Source: Trema orientale
Lineage: Eukaryota > Streptophyta > Magnoliopsida > Rosales > Cannabaceae
Direction: 5' to 3'
Assembly (NCBI GenBank): GCA_002914845.1
Contig: JXTC01000223.1
Location: 33,955 to 97,954, forward strand
DNA: 64,000 nucleotides
Positions 1-11,099 of the stretch are shown here, piece by piece; position 1 is the stretch's first letter; each line of letters starts with the position of its first letter. A program made the position numbers and the translations under genes. The notes beneath the pieces are model-generated. The model had not been told where the DNA came from and searched no databases. It worked only from the letters and a program-made list of their open reading frames with translations.

Positions 1-798
1 TTTAAATTTAATAGTTAAATTTTGGTATTATCACACTTATTTAATTTAGGCTATCCTTATTAATTAGATTAATTAGATTAGCCAAATTATTCCTACAATG
101 ATAAATTTAGATTTTTAGAAAATCTAGTAATTTATTTGGGACCAATTAGATTGGACTAATAAATTAACCTAGAAAATTATATTAGATATAAAAACTAGGT
201 TCAAATAAAACATTAGATGTTTATTAGTAAAAACACATAAGATTTTCAAATAATGAGTGGGAGAGAGGTATATGACAATATATCCACGGTCTCCATTATT
301 AATTAAGCACCGTGAGATTTAGTTGGCGCTTAGAGATGTTTAGATTTCGTCCTCCCTATGGAGGGTGTCCATTTAAATTAATAACAAGGCTTAATTTCCA
401 AGAGATAGGATTTTAGAACGTATTTCAAAATTAACCTACTCTACAGCGACAATTTTGAGTTAAGTTGCTAAAATCTGAAATAATGGGTCACACTCATGAG
501 GATACAATTAAACTGTTAATAGTATCCTGACCATAAAACAGTAGTTAATAAATAAAAGAAAATATGAGATATTTTGATGTTTTATTTATTAATTGAGAAT
601 GTCTCAATTCAATTAATAATTATGTGACATATCCTACGATGACACCTAATTAGAGAAATTTGAATTACCGTGGAATTAGTAAATAAGTTTATGTGTTTAC
701 TTACTTGCATCATGCATCACGTTTACTATTCCGAATTCTTTGTGATATTTATTTTCAAATATGTTGAATGTTATTTTATTTATTTAATTTCAGCAAAC
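1..798 (+). other. Leader of Copia C1, no gene seen
   Basis: This AT-rich stretch runs directly into the gag start at 799. An open frame begins at a GTG at 670, but the residues before the ATG at 799 look like untranslated AT-rich DNA. I therefore place the gag start at 799. I could not align the stretch by eye with the 3' LTR at 4818-6642. Confidence 0.5.
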
Positions 799-3700
799 AT
801 GTCAACCTCGAATCCCATTATCGCTTTACTCACAAATGAAAAATTAACTGGAGATAATTTTATCAAGTGGAAAAGTAATATGAACATCGTGCTTGTTAGT
901 GAAGACTACAAGTTTGTGCTTACGGAAGAATGTCCACAACCCGCCGCTAATGCTACTCGTGCTACACGAGAAAGCTATAAAAAGTGGACTCATGCCAATA
1001 ATAAAGCTCGCTGCTACATGTTAGCAGGCATGACTGACGTGCTTAGAGCTAAGCACGAAAAGATGGAGACTGCTTATGAGATAATGAAGTCTCTCCAGGC
1101 CATGTTTGGGCAACAATCTGATCAATCTCGTCATGATGCCATTAAAAAGGCTATGAATGCAAAGATGAAAAGAGGAACTCCGGTGAGAGATCATGTTTTG
1201 AACATGATCAATTACTTTGGAGAAGCTGAAGTTCATGGGGCTACGATCGATGACCGCACCCAAGTGAGTATGATTTTGGAATCACTCTCACCTAATTTTC
1301 TTCAGTTTAAGAGCAACTATGTTATGAACAAGTTGAATTATACGATGACTCAACTGCTCAATGAACTACAAACGTTTGAATCAATATCGAAAGATAAAGG
1401 TAAATATAGCTCAGTAATTGTTGCTGAAGCAAATATTGTAGAAGAAAATCCCTCTACCTCTAACAAAAATAAGAAGAGGAAGAGCAAGAGTGCCTCTGGA
1501 TCTAAGCCTAAAAAGAGCAAGAAGGGCAACATGAGCACCAAGAAGAACAACTCCAAGGACAAAAAGCCTAAGGGAAAATATTTTCACTGTGGAGTTGATG
1601 GGCATTGGAAGAGAAACTGTAACAAGTATCTTTCAGAATTAAAAGAGAAGAAGAAAGATAAATATGATTTACTTGTTTTAGAAGCTTGTTTAGTGGAAGA
1701 AGATTTATTTGATATATCTCCCTGGATAGTTGATTCAAGAGCCACTAATCATGTTTGTTCTTCTTTTCAGATGCTTAGTTCTTCAAGGGAGCTTGCCAAC
1801 GGGGAATTCACGATGAGAGTAGGCAATGGAGCCAAAGTTTCGGCAAAAGCAGTGGGAGTCGTCCGTCTTCATTTTAGGAATAAATTTTTGTTATTGAACA
1901 ATATTTATTTTATTCCCGGTTTTCGTAGGAATTTGATTTCTATGTCAAGATTATTTGAACAAATGTTTGGTGTTTCTTTTCTTAATAATGAGATTATTAT
2001 TTTTGGAAATGGTTTAAATATTTGTTCTGCAAAAATGAAGAATGGACTTTACATGTTAAGGCCAGATAAACAATCACTACTTAATACCGAAATGTTTAAA
2101 GTAGAACATCCCAAATCTAAAAAGCAAAAAGTTTATCATGATGACGATACATATCTTTGGCACCTTAGGTTAGGGCATATCAATCTAGATAGGATAAACA
2201 GACTTATAAAGGATGGTCCTTTAAGAGAGCTAAAAGTTGGCACTCTACCAGTTCGTGAATCTTGTCTAGAAGGGAAAATGACTAAGAGATCTTTCTCAGC
2301 AAAGGTTAAAAGGGCCAAAGAACCCCTTGAGCTTGTGCATAGCGATGTATGTGATCCATTGAATGTACAAGCAAGAGGCGATTACGAATTTTTTGTCATA
2401 TTTATTGACGATTATTCACGATATGGATACGTGTACCTAATGCAAAGAAAATCTGAAACCTTTGAAAAGTTCAAAGAATTCACAGCAGAAGCTGAAAAGC
2501 AATTAGGTAAATTATTAAAAATTCTTCGATCAGATCGAGGAGGTAAATACCTTGATAATGAATTCAAGGATCATTTGCTAGAGAATGGCATCCTATCCCA
2601 ACTCACAGCACCTGGAACACCACAACAGAATGGTGTTGCAGAAAGGAGAAATCGAACGTTGCTTGATATGGTTAGATTAATGACGAGCTACACTTCCCTA
2701 CCACTCTCATTCTGGGGTTATGCACTTCAAACCGCTGTTTACATTTTGAATGTAGTACCTTCCAAGTCTATCCAAAAGACACCTTTAGAGTTGTAGAATG
2801 GGTGTAAACCTAGTTTATGTCATATTCACATATGAGGGTGCCCAGCACATGTACTGAAAGCAAAGACTGGGAAGCTAGAACTACGTACAGATGTTTGTTT
2901 ATTTGTAGGTTATCCAAAAGGCACAAGAGGAGGTTTGTTTTATAGTCCTCAAGAAAAAAAGGTATTTGTATCAACAAATACCACTTTTCTTGAAAATGAC
3001 TATATGACAGATTTCAAACCTCGAAGTAAAGTTATACTAGAGGAATTACTTTCTGATCCGATCAGACCACAACCAACAACAGTTGTTGAACGACAAAATT
3101 ATGAGACCATTATTCCAGATCAGAATACCTTGGCAACTCGATGTAGTGGGAGGGTTATTAGACCACCTGCTCGCTACAGGAAAGTTAGAGAAGCATATGT
3201 TGCTGTTTCCGATAGTAGCCAAGATGACCCATTGACATACAAGCATGCAATGGAAGATTTTGATAAGGAAAAATGGCAAGAGGCTATGAACCAAGAAATA
3301 GAATCCATGTATTCCAATTCTGTCTGGGAACTTGTAGATCCACCTGAAGATGTCAGGTCCATTGGATCTAAATAGATCTATAAAAGAAAAAGAGGTATAG
3401 ATGGAAAAGTTGAAACGTTCAAGGCTAGGTTAGTGGCAAAGGGTTATACCCAAAAAGAGAGAGTTGACTATGAGGAGACTTTCTCACCAGTAGCCATGCT
3501 TAAATCCATACGTATCCTCTTATCCATTGCTGCATGTTTAGACTATGAAATATAGCAAATGGATGTCAAGACAGCTTTTTTGAATGGCTATCTTGAAGAA
3601 AGCATCTACATGGTGCAACCAGAAGGTTTTGTAGCTAAAGGCCAAGAGCAAAAAGTCTGTAAGCTACTTAGGTCCATTTATGGACTTAAGCAAGCTTCAA

Positions 3701-4774
3701 GATCATGGAATCTAAGATTTGATGAGACGATCAAGTCTTATAGTTTTGATCAAAATGTTGATGAACCTTGTGTATACAAGTACATCAAAGACAAGAAAGT
3801 GGTCTTCCTAGTTCTTTATGTAGATAATATTTTGCTCATTGGGAATGATGTGGAAATATTATCTAATGTAAAGAAGTGGCTAGCCGAGCAATTCCAAATG
3901 AAAGATTTGGGAGAAGCAAGTTATGTGCTTAGGATCCAGATTATTCGAGATCGCAAGAACAGACTTTTGGCACTGTCTCAAGCATCTTATATTGATAAGG
4001 TGCTCATTCGTTTTTCGATGCAAAACTCCAAGAAAGGATAGTTACCTTCTCGACATGGAGTTATTCTTTCCAAAGAGCAATGTCCCAAGACACCTCAAGA
4101 GGAAGAGGATATGAGACGGGTTCCTTATGCATCTACAGTTGACAGCCTTATGTACGCCATGTTGTGTACTAGACCTGACATATGCTACGCAGTAGGGATA
4201 GTCAGTCGTTTTCAATCAAATCCAGGATTAGATCACTGGATAGCGGTAAAGCATATTCTTAAGTATCTTAAGAGAACGAGAAATTATATGCTGGTTTATT
4301 CAAGTCAGGACTTGATTCCTACTGGTTACACTGATTCTGATTTTCAATCAGACAAAGATACTCGAAAGTCGACGTCTGGGTCAGTGTTCACTCCTGGTGG
4401 TGGAGCCGTTGCCTGGAGAAGTGTTAAACAATCCAACACTGCAGATTCTACTATGGAAGCAGAATACATAGCAGCTTGTGAAGCAGCTAAAGAAGCAGTT
4501 TGACTTAGAAAGTTTTTTTACTGATTTGGAAGTTGTTCCAAATATGGATAAGCCATTGACTTTATACTGCGACAACAGTGGAGCGGTGGCGAATTCAAAA
4601 GAACCAAGAAGTCACAAGAGAGGAAAACATATAGAGAGGAAGTATCATCTGATTAGAGAGATTGTACATCGAGGAGACGTGGCCGTTATGAAGATAGCAT
4701 CCGAAAACAACATTGCTGATCCTTTTACAAAACGCTTCCTACAAAGACTTTTGAAAGTCACTTGGAGGGTTTAG
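799..4774 (+). pseudogene. Copia C1 gag-pol polyprotein, decayed
   Basis: This would encode the capsid, protease, integrase and reverse transcriptase/RNase H for reverse transcription in cytoplasmic particles and nuclear integration. Visible landmarks are a damaged zinc knuckle near 1580-1620 (first Cys is Tyr), a protease motif WIVDSRATNH near 1722 (the usual DSGA is DSRA), the pre-integrase HLRLGH near 2161, an integrase core with FIDDYSRYGY near 2400, RT MDVKTAFLNG at 3559, the RT catalytic box YVDN near 3817 (second Asp lost), and RNase H with STMEAEY near 4450. In-frame stops lie at 2794, 2833, 3373, 3553, 4039 and 4501. A 1-bp frameshift falls in the T run near 4513-4519. Most stops replace tryptophan codons. 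Domain identity is certain; the protein cannot be functional. Confidence 0.9.
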
Positions 4775-4802
4775 GATTAAGAGACATGTCTCACCTGCTT
4801 TA

Positions 4803-4817
4803 GGGCAAGTAGGAGAT
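4803..4817 (+). other. Polypurine tract of Copia C1
   Basis: The purine-rich GGGCAAGTAGGAGAT lies directly before the 3' LTR. It would prime plus-strand DNA synthesis. The same tract type precedes the 3' LTR of C2 at 15231. Confidence 0.7.
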
Positions 4818-6642
4818 TATTAGGGTTTATGCCCTAAAAGCATGTATATTTTGGATATTTGCTGAATTAATAAAATGACATTTTTCTATTTGAATTTGTG
4901 TATAATTGGTATCTCTTTAAATATCAGAAAATTCCTAGTTTATTTATGTGACCACAAATTTAGTATATAAGTGTTATATACATGAGGATTAAATTTATGG
5001 ATAATAAACTAAATATAGTCCATAATAATTAATTAAAATTTGAGATATTTAATTAAATATTATCAGTACAGTCCATTAACATTGAGAATGTAATAGTCTT
5101 ATCCGGACTATTGATGTGTTGACATCATAATGGAGGTACTTTATATAATTCAATTATATAGGACTGGACCAGACATAATTTGAATCTCACATAGATTCTG
5201 TTAACTGTTGAGAGTTCAAATAATGTCACTAGATGATCATATGTAAATCAATCTTAATCCTGAATAGTTATAGACTCCTATTTATAACATTATGTTCTTT
5301 GACATACTTGTTAAAGGTTTGTTTTTTAAACAGATCGAAATACTTGTATCTTGGGAGCATGATGAGATGAGTAGTTGGGAATGTAACTTATAGATATGGA
5401 ATCCATTCCTTCCATTAGGAAGCTAGAAAGATGATTCTCTTATGTATTAATTCAGGACTTGAACAGTTTGAGTACTCAATTTATAATAGATTTATAAATT
5501 AATTGTTCATTAGAGAATCAATGGTACATAAGGATAAATATGTAATTGGAGAGGTAAACGGAATTTGACCTAGCTCCAATTATGAATTGTCTATGGAGGA
5601 TTGAACTACATGTAATGATTAAATCAATGGACTGCTCGCTGTTTTCTGAGTAAATTAATTCTGTAATTTCAAGAGTGTAATTCCGGATTTTTAGTGGAGT
5701 AATAATGAAATTAATAAATTAGACAAATTAATTAAAGAGTTTAATTAATTGTCATAATTTATTAGAGCTTGAATTACAGGTCCATAGGTCTCCAATTCCA
5801 CCTCTTACAAACACTGTACTGGATATTACATTATTTCTGCTACTGCACACTTTGTCTAGATAAATAGTTTATCTATAAGTAATTAATAATTGTTATTAAT
5901 TAATTAATTAATTAATTTTAAATTTATGGAGGGATAAGTTTCCTAATTTGTTTAAATTTTGAATTTAAAAATATTTAATTATTAGATAATTAGATAAATA
6001 AAAATTAGAAAACTGACCAAAGTTTTTTTTGAGATATATATACATATTAATCAATTAGATTAATTAATTTATATATATATAAACTTACGTTTATTAAAAA
6101 AAAAAAAAGGAAACGTAAGTTTCCTAGTAAAACAAAGCATACGGTTTATATTAAGAGAAAAAAAAAAATTTTCGTAAACTTATATATATATTAATTTATT
6201 TATTAAATGGTTTAATAAATATATATATATATTTATATAAAGTAAAACCCTAGAAGAGATACACTACGTATTATTTTCTACAGAGCTTCCATAAACTAGA
6301 GAAAAAAAGAAGAGAGTCTTCCTATTCTCTGTAGAACAAAACTTTTGCAATCTCATGTGTTGAGAAAATTGCAAGTGCCTAAAGTGTGAGTTTTAAGAAA
6401 TTGTACGCAACGCCCACACGTTCATCCAGTTGTGCTTGAGGCTTGGATTGGAAGATCGTGGTTTAGAAGACAAAAAGCTAGGATCCGCTGATAGGCTACA
6501 CGAGATATTAGATCTATTCTCTTTGTATGTTCCTATTTACTATGAATTAATATTATGCACTCATATAGTCAATTGTTTTGAGAAAATTTTTGAATGTTCC
6601 TGGACCAATCTTCTACTGCGAAAATCATTTTTAATTCCGACA
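4818..6642 (+). repeat. 3' LTR of Copia C1
   Basis: It starts right after the polypurine tract with TATTAGGG, where TGTTAGGG is expected, so the TG tip seems mutated to TA. It ends near ...TTCCGACA. The interior is AT-rich with (TA)n stretches near 6180-6240 and short homopolymers. Open frames inside it (for example 6430-6684) are chance. The right boundary is an estimate, because the 5' LTR is not available for comparison. Confidence 0.6.
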
Positions 6643-8329
6643 TTTATGTCCAAAAGTAGTAGTAAATACTTTGTATATTATTAGCATAAAAATATTTAGA
6701 TATTTTGGTATAATTACTAATCTCATTATCGCCATCCATTTAACATCAAATGATCCAAAATAGAAAACTTATCAATCGATAAATAATGCAGTATCCATTG
6801 AAAAAGTACTCATATATACATGTACATATATTTTCTAAAGAATAGGTTAAATTTAGTTAAGCTAAGTAGGAAAAGCCGAAAGTTAGATTATGACAAATCA
6901 AGTCTTAATCTCATTCCAATATTATAAAAATTCTGAATGGGCTAAAAAGAAAAAAGAAATATGTATATATATATATAAAATATCTATATCCTCTTCCCAA
7001 AGAAAGTGAAAATCTTTCAACTTCTCTTCCTTTCATCTTCTCCAATAAACACAATGAACCCTTTATTCCTACAAAGTAGTTCTTTTGATTGAAAAATGTT
7101 AATGATTTTGCAAAGAAAATAGTTAGTAAATTTTTTTAAAAAATGTATATGAATTAGTTTATTGACTTATGATGTTGGCAAATTTTACTACTTGCTACCG
7201 CTATTGTGATGATTATTTTTTTCTATGAATCTTATTAAGAATTGGCTATATAATTGAATATCTAATCAATGGATAAATGACAACTTATATTGAGGATGAT
7301 ATTTTTGATAGCATTCATAACGAAGTTATTATACAATTTCCAAACTAGGACAATTTTACTGTTTACTAATTATTAATATTTTAAATTTTAATTAAGTGTA
7401 AGCTCCGGCAAAATTTCCTACCTCCATCTTGGATAGTAATAATAAAAGCCTACCAATAATAAATATGTTTATATAGTGAAACATCTTTATACGGTGAAAT
7501 ATTTTACTTTATAGTCTTCTTTTCTTAATATTTCAAATATCAAAATATTGTTATCTCCTATATACATAGAATTTTTTTTTTTTTTTGTGAAGAAAAGAAA
7601 AATCCCCAAAAATTGACTCATGAATAGGAGATTTTTGCAACAACATCAATAATAATTTGAATGACATTTTCATTATTGAAAGGGAAAAAAAAAGAAACAG
7701 AAAAGAATGAGATGTACTTATAATATTAAACAACTTTTAATCGCATGGTATAAGGTGGGACATAGCACCGACATTTGGTATTCGTCCTGTTTTACTTGGA
7801 TATTTCTCTTTTTTGTTGCATGCGGCAGGCCAGTTTGTAGAAGTCTTCTGCAACTATCTCCTCTACTTTGCAAGATCATTCCTCCAAATTGACATTTCCC
7901 TAACATCTAGTAAACACGTCATTATACTTTGTGCCACTAAAGACTTTTTTTTTCACAAAAAAATGGTGTTATTCTCATTTGCCTATTGAAGTGGAACGGA
8001 ATCACACAATTTTTTTCCCTAAAAAAAAAATGATATTTGAATGTTTCAATTTAATAATAACAATAATTAATATTCAAAAAAAAAAAAGAATTAAATAATA
8101 ATGTAGAAAATTAACATTATGAAGTGAGAGAATAAAAAGGACAAAGAAGATAACCTTGGAATAAATAAGTGGAAGAAGAATAATTCAATGTAAGAATAAA
8201 AACTAGTGAACCCAAATAATCCACAACCACAACCAAAAAAATACATAATAAATAAAAGATATTATATAGAAACCTCAATATTCGGTCCTATAATCAATCA
8301 AACTGAGGACGCGTAACCATACTTCCTAT
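6643..8329. other. AT-rich intergenic DNA, no gene seen
   Basis: I see poly-A/T runs (7570-7587, 7945-7960, 8080-8092) and a short (TA)n near 6965. No conserved coding sequence, RNA gene or complete transposon could be recognised. Confidence 0.6.
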
Positions 8330-8486
8330 TTGTACGTGTGTCTTATACAGCCCACCAATTTCTCAGTTGACCGACTATTAAACGGTGTCGTTTCGTTCCT
8401 ATTAGATATTTTCTTTTTAAAAGCTTTATACTTTCTTAACACTTTCTAACATTTTCTTACCAACCAAACGGGTATAGAGAGAAGCC
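8330..8486 (+). promoter_or_regulatory. Probable promoter and 5' UTR of the EF-hand gene
   Basis: An ACGTG core (TACGTGTG) lies at 8333-8340 and a W-box-type TTGACC near 8366-8371. A TATA-like CTTTATAC lies near 8424, about 60 bp before the ATG. These are motif matches only; the transcription start is not known. Confidence 0.4.
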
Positions 8487-8927
8487 ATGGGAGTAGTGAT
8501 CATCGACGGATCGACCGTGCGGGACTTCGTGAGCGACGAGTCGGAGTTCAACAAGAGCGTTGACGAGCAGTTCGCGGCGTTGGACGTGAACCACGACGGC
8601 GTCCTCTCCCGATCGGAGCTCCGGAAGGCCTTCCAGTCGATGAGGCTGATCGAGACCCACTTCGGCGTCGACGTGGCCACCACGGCGGACCAGCTCTCCC
8701 AGCTCTACGACTCAATCTTCGACAAGTTCGACGTCGACCAGAGCGGCACCGTCGATCGCGACGAGTTCAGGTCCGAGATGAAGAAGATCCTCCTCGCCAT
8801 CGCCGACGGCCTCGGCTCGTCCCCGATCCAGATGGCTCTCGAGGACGACGACCCCAGTTTTCTCAAGCAGGCCGCGGATCTCGAGGCTTCCAAGGCCACT
8901 CGGGCCGCTCAGTCCAAGAACGCTTAA
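8487..8927 (+). CDS. EF-hand calcium-binding protein, 146 aa
   Basis: This is a small, probably cytosolic calcium sensor of the plant EF-hand superfamily. Two canonical 12-residue loops are visible: residues 33-44 (D33, N35, D37, E44) and 82-93 (D82, D84, S86, E93), each with the central Gly and a bidentate Glu at position 12. Loop 1 is followed by an amphipathic stretch up to about residue 60. The C-terminal part (109-146) is a conserved-looking GLGSSPIQMALEDDD segment with an Ala/Lys-rich tail. No signal peptide or membrane segment is visible. The start at 8487 is the only ATG giving the complete N-terminus. The gene is a single exon and its third codon positions are almost all G or C, unlike its AT-rich surroundings. 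A role in calcium signalling is inferred from the family; the partner is unknown. Confidence 0.92.
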   Translation: MGVVIIDGSTVRDFVSDESEFNKSVDEQFAALDVNHDGVLSRSELRKAFQSMRLIETHFGVDVATTADQLSQLYDSIFDKFDVDQSGTVDRDEFRSEMKKILLAIADGLGSSPIQMALEDDDPSFLKQAADLEASKATRAAQSKNA

Positions 8928-9332
8928 ACAAGGAGGATTTGTACGTTGAATTCGTCTTTCGTTTTTTTTTGCCTGTTAACTGCTTGCGGAAATGCTTCAC
9001 TGAATAAGTATGTAATGTGTTGAAGCTCCTTATGTATTCGTACTTCTGGGAAACGTAATCTTGCACCTCTGTAACATATGTGATTGGAAAAGTTCTCGTT
9101 AGATAACGTTTGATTCCTGAATTGAGCATACGAGCATTAACAGAGTGGAGAAAACGCTGAATTTTCGTGGAGAACGACAAAAATTCAGAGAATTTGATGC
9201 GTTTGATATATCGCAGCCGGCCACTTTTGAGTCGGATCTATAATGGTCTCTCTGACAAATTTACAATGCACACTGATTGATGATCGAGTACTTATTATCT
9301 TGTAGCTGTTAATTGTTTAGATGGAAGGAGTG
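8928..9332 (+). other. 3' UTR and downstream flank of the EF-hand gene
   Basis: There is no further coding sequence. T-rich and ATGTAATG-type sequences near 8960-9020 could serve polyadenylation. The stretch ends at the target duplication of Copia C2. Confidence 0.45.
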
Positions 9333-9337
9333 CTTAA

Positions 9338-9854
9338 TGTTGGTTTATTTGTATAAACCCAATAAAAACCCAATAAAGTGGGCCATAGTTTTTATATCAA
9401 TTATATAATATAAGGACTCTCTAATTAAGAGGGTCATTAAGTGATCTAATTAAGGATTCTTGAAGTTACCTATTTGGTGCGGACTCTGTAATGTGTGGTT
9501 ACCTAATCCTAGTCCAATAAGCATTGATGGGGTCTCTATTGGTGACTAGTATATAAGGATATAACTATAGGGTTTTAGTCCCAAGCCAAATAGAACGTGT
9601 ACTCTTCTCCTCTGCCTCCATCAACAGAGAGAAACTCATTGAGCATTCATAGAGTATTCTGGCTGTGGAAGACCTTCTACTCTCAGGCTCTAATCAGTTA
9701 ATCGCTTCTGCTTACGTGATCACATCCTTTGCTGTCAAACACGATAGATTCAGGTTAGTCACGGGTTTACTCTCAACAAATCTTTTCCTGACAATTTGGT
9801 ATGATAGATTCTGGGATTACATTTAGTTTATTAATCCATTGTGTATATCTAACA
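9338..9854 (+). repeat. 5' LTR of Copia C2
   Basis: The LTR is 517 bp, with TG and CA ends. It carries an extra 11-bp copy of AACCCAATAAA near 9355-9375 that the 3' LTR lacks. TATATAAGGATA near 9550 is a likely TATA region of the element promoter. Confidence 0.93.
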
Positions 9855-9856
9855 AA

Positions 9857-9869
9857 TGGTATCAGGAGC
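9857..9869 (+). other. Primer-binding site of Copia C2
   Basis: TGGTATCAGGAGC lies two bases after the 5' LTR. It matches the usual plant initiator-tRNA-Met site TGGTATCAGAGC with one inserted G. Confidence 0.8.
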
Positions 9870-10077
9870 AAGAAATCATGTTAAATTGCTTAGGATAATC
9901 ATACATGTCTCTATTTTGTAATATCTTTACCTAATTGGCTTTCTAGGGTTTAGATATAACATGTATGATTGATGAATTTTTCATGATTTTGTTGAGATAT
10001 TCAGTGTTTGAGGGTTGAATTCTGAGTTTTGGGTCATAAAGTTTACAAAAAAGGCGAAAAATCGCATTAGGGTTGAT

Positions 10078-10309
10078 TTACCCGATTTTAAAATCGGGTA
10101 ATCAACACTCAGGCCGCAGCACGGCTAGTGGCACCGCGGCGCCAAGCCACGGATCAAGTGGCGCTACAGCACCACGCAAGTGGCGCTGCAGCGCCACCAT
10201 CAAGATGCAGTGGCGCTGCAGCGCCACCATTAAGTCGTGGTGGCGCTGTGGCGCCACACAAGTGGCGCTGCAGCGCCACCCTTAAGTCACGGTGGCGCCG
10301 TGGCGCCAC
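10078..10309 (+). repeat. Palindrome array in the C2 leader
   Basis: The array starts with a perfect 24-bp palindrome (10078-10101, centred on TTTTAAAA). Seven copies of an 18-bp palindrome follow, consensus GTGGCGCTGCAGCGCCAC, starting at 10128, 10158, 10180, 10210, 10240, 10262 and 10292. The copies at 10180, 10210 and 10262 are perfect. Start-to-start spacing is 30, 22, 30, 30, 22, 30. It lies between the primer-binding site and gag, and the RNA would fold into a chain of GC hairpins. Open frames across it are by-products of the repeat. Confidence 0.9.
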
Positions 10310-11099
10310 ATACTAGCGCTGCCACCTGGGAAGAGAGCAATTTTTTTTAGATTGTTTTTGACCTAATTGAGGTATACGGTCTCAGTTTTGGGCAGAATTG
10401 AGTCGTTGTTCCAACCTAAAACTTAACCAATTAGTTATGTTTTCTCAATCCAGCTTCAGTACAACCCAAACTTTATCCGTTGAAAACTCTATTTCGCTTA
10501 AGAGTTGATAAAAGTGCTTAAAACTCAGTCGGTCATTCATAAAGATTTGTGCATTGAAATTTTCAGTTTAATATTCTGGGCATTTTGGTTATTATTTTCT
10601 TTGCACTATTTGTTTAAATATTTTGAAATAGATGAGTTGAAACAACATGTTGCCAAAGTAACCTCTATTGCGTAAATTTATTTATTTTGGAGTATTTAAA
10701 TGATAGTGTGTTTATTGTTCATGCGAATAATTACCAGCCCAAAGGAAGGTGATTATTTGGCCGAATAATGAATACACACATGGTAATAGATATGTGATGG
10801 TTATCAAGTTTTCATGTGGACAGTAAATCGGCCCAAAGGAAGATTTGCTGTCTGATAGGATTTACTGTCAATATTTGATTACTGCACTGAAGAGTACCAT
10901 TTATAAGTTGATAAGTCGGCCCAAAGGAAGGCTTATTGATGTTGTTCTGGGTATCTTGTGATGGAAGCCGACCTTATATGTTTATTTGATGTATGTCATG
11001 CTAGTATATCTTATTATTTTGTATGCTTAGTTTATGACATATTTTTAATGTGAGCTGTTATTTTCTTTTTTTTTTTTGTTCTCTGTTCAGTTTCTGTTT

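Larger units (their letters stand above)
1..6642 (+). mobile_element. Copia LTR retrotransposon C1, 5' LTR outside window
   Basis: Domain order is gag, zinc knuckle, protease, integrase, reverse transcriptase, RNase H, which is the Copia (Ty1) order. A polypurine tract and a ~1.8-kb 3' LTR follow. Bases 1-798 read as the untranslated leader; no primer-binding site is visible there, so it and the 5' LTR probably lie upstream of the window. The coding region is broken by many stops and one clear frameshift, so the element is dead. Confidence 0.88.

Noticed and set aside
2794..4503. Programmed readthrough as the reason for the stops in C1
   Set aside because: Six stops of mixed type, plus lost catalytic residues and a frameshift, fit decay; readthrough systems use one defined stop.
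6430..6684. 84-codon open frame
   Set aside because: It lies across the 3' LTR end of Copia C1 and has no recognisable domain.
10128..10309. CRISPR-like regular spacing
   Set aside because: This is plant nuclear DNA; spacers are 4-12 bp and the repeats are symmetric palindromes inside a retrotransposon leader.
10073..10316. Two overlapping open frames in the palindrome array
   Set aside because: They exist only because the GC palindromes lack stops; the proteins are simple Ala/Arg/Trp repeats.
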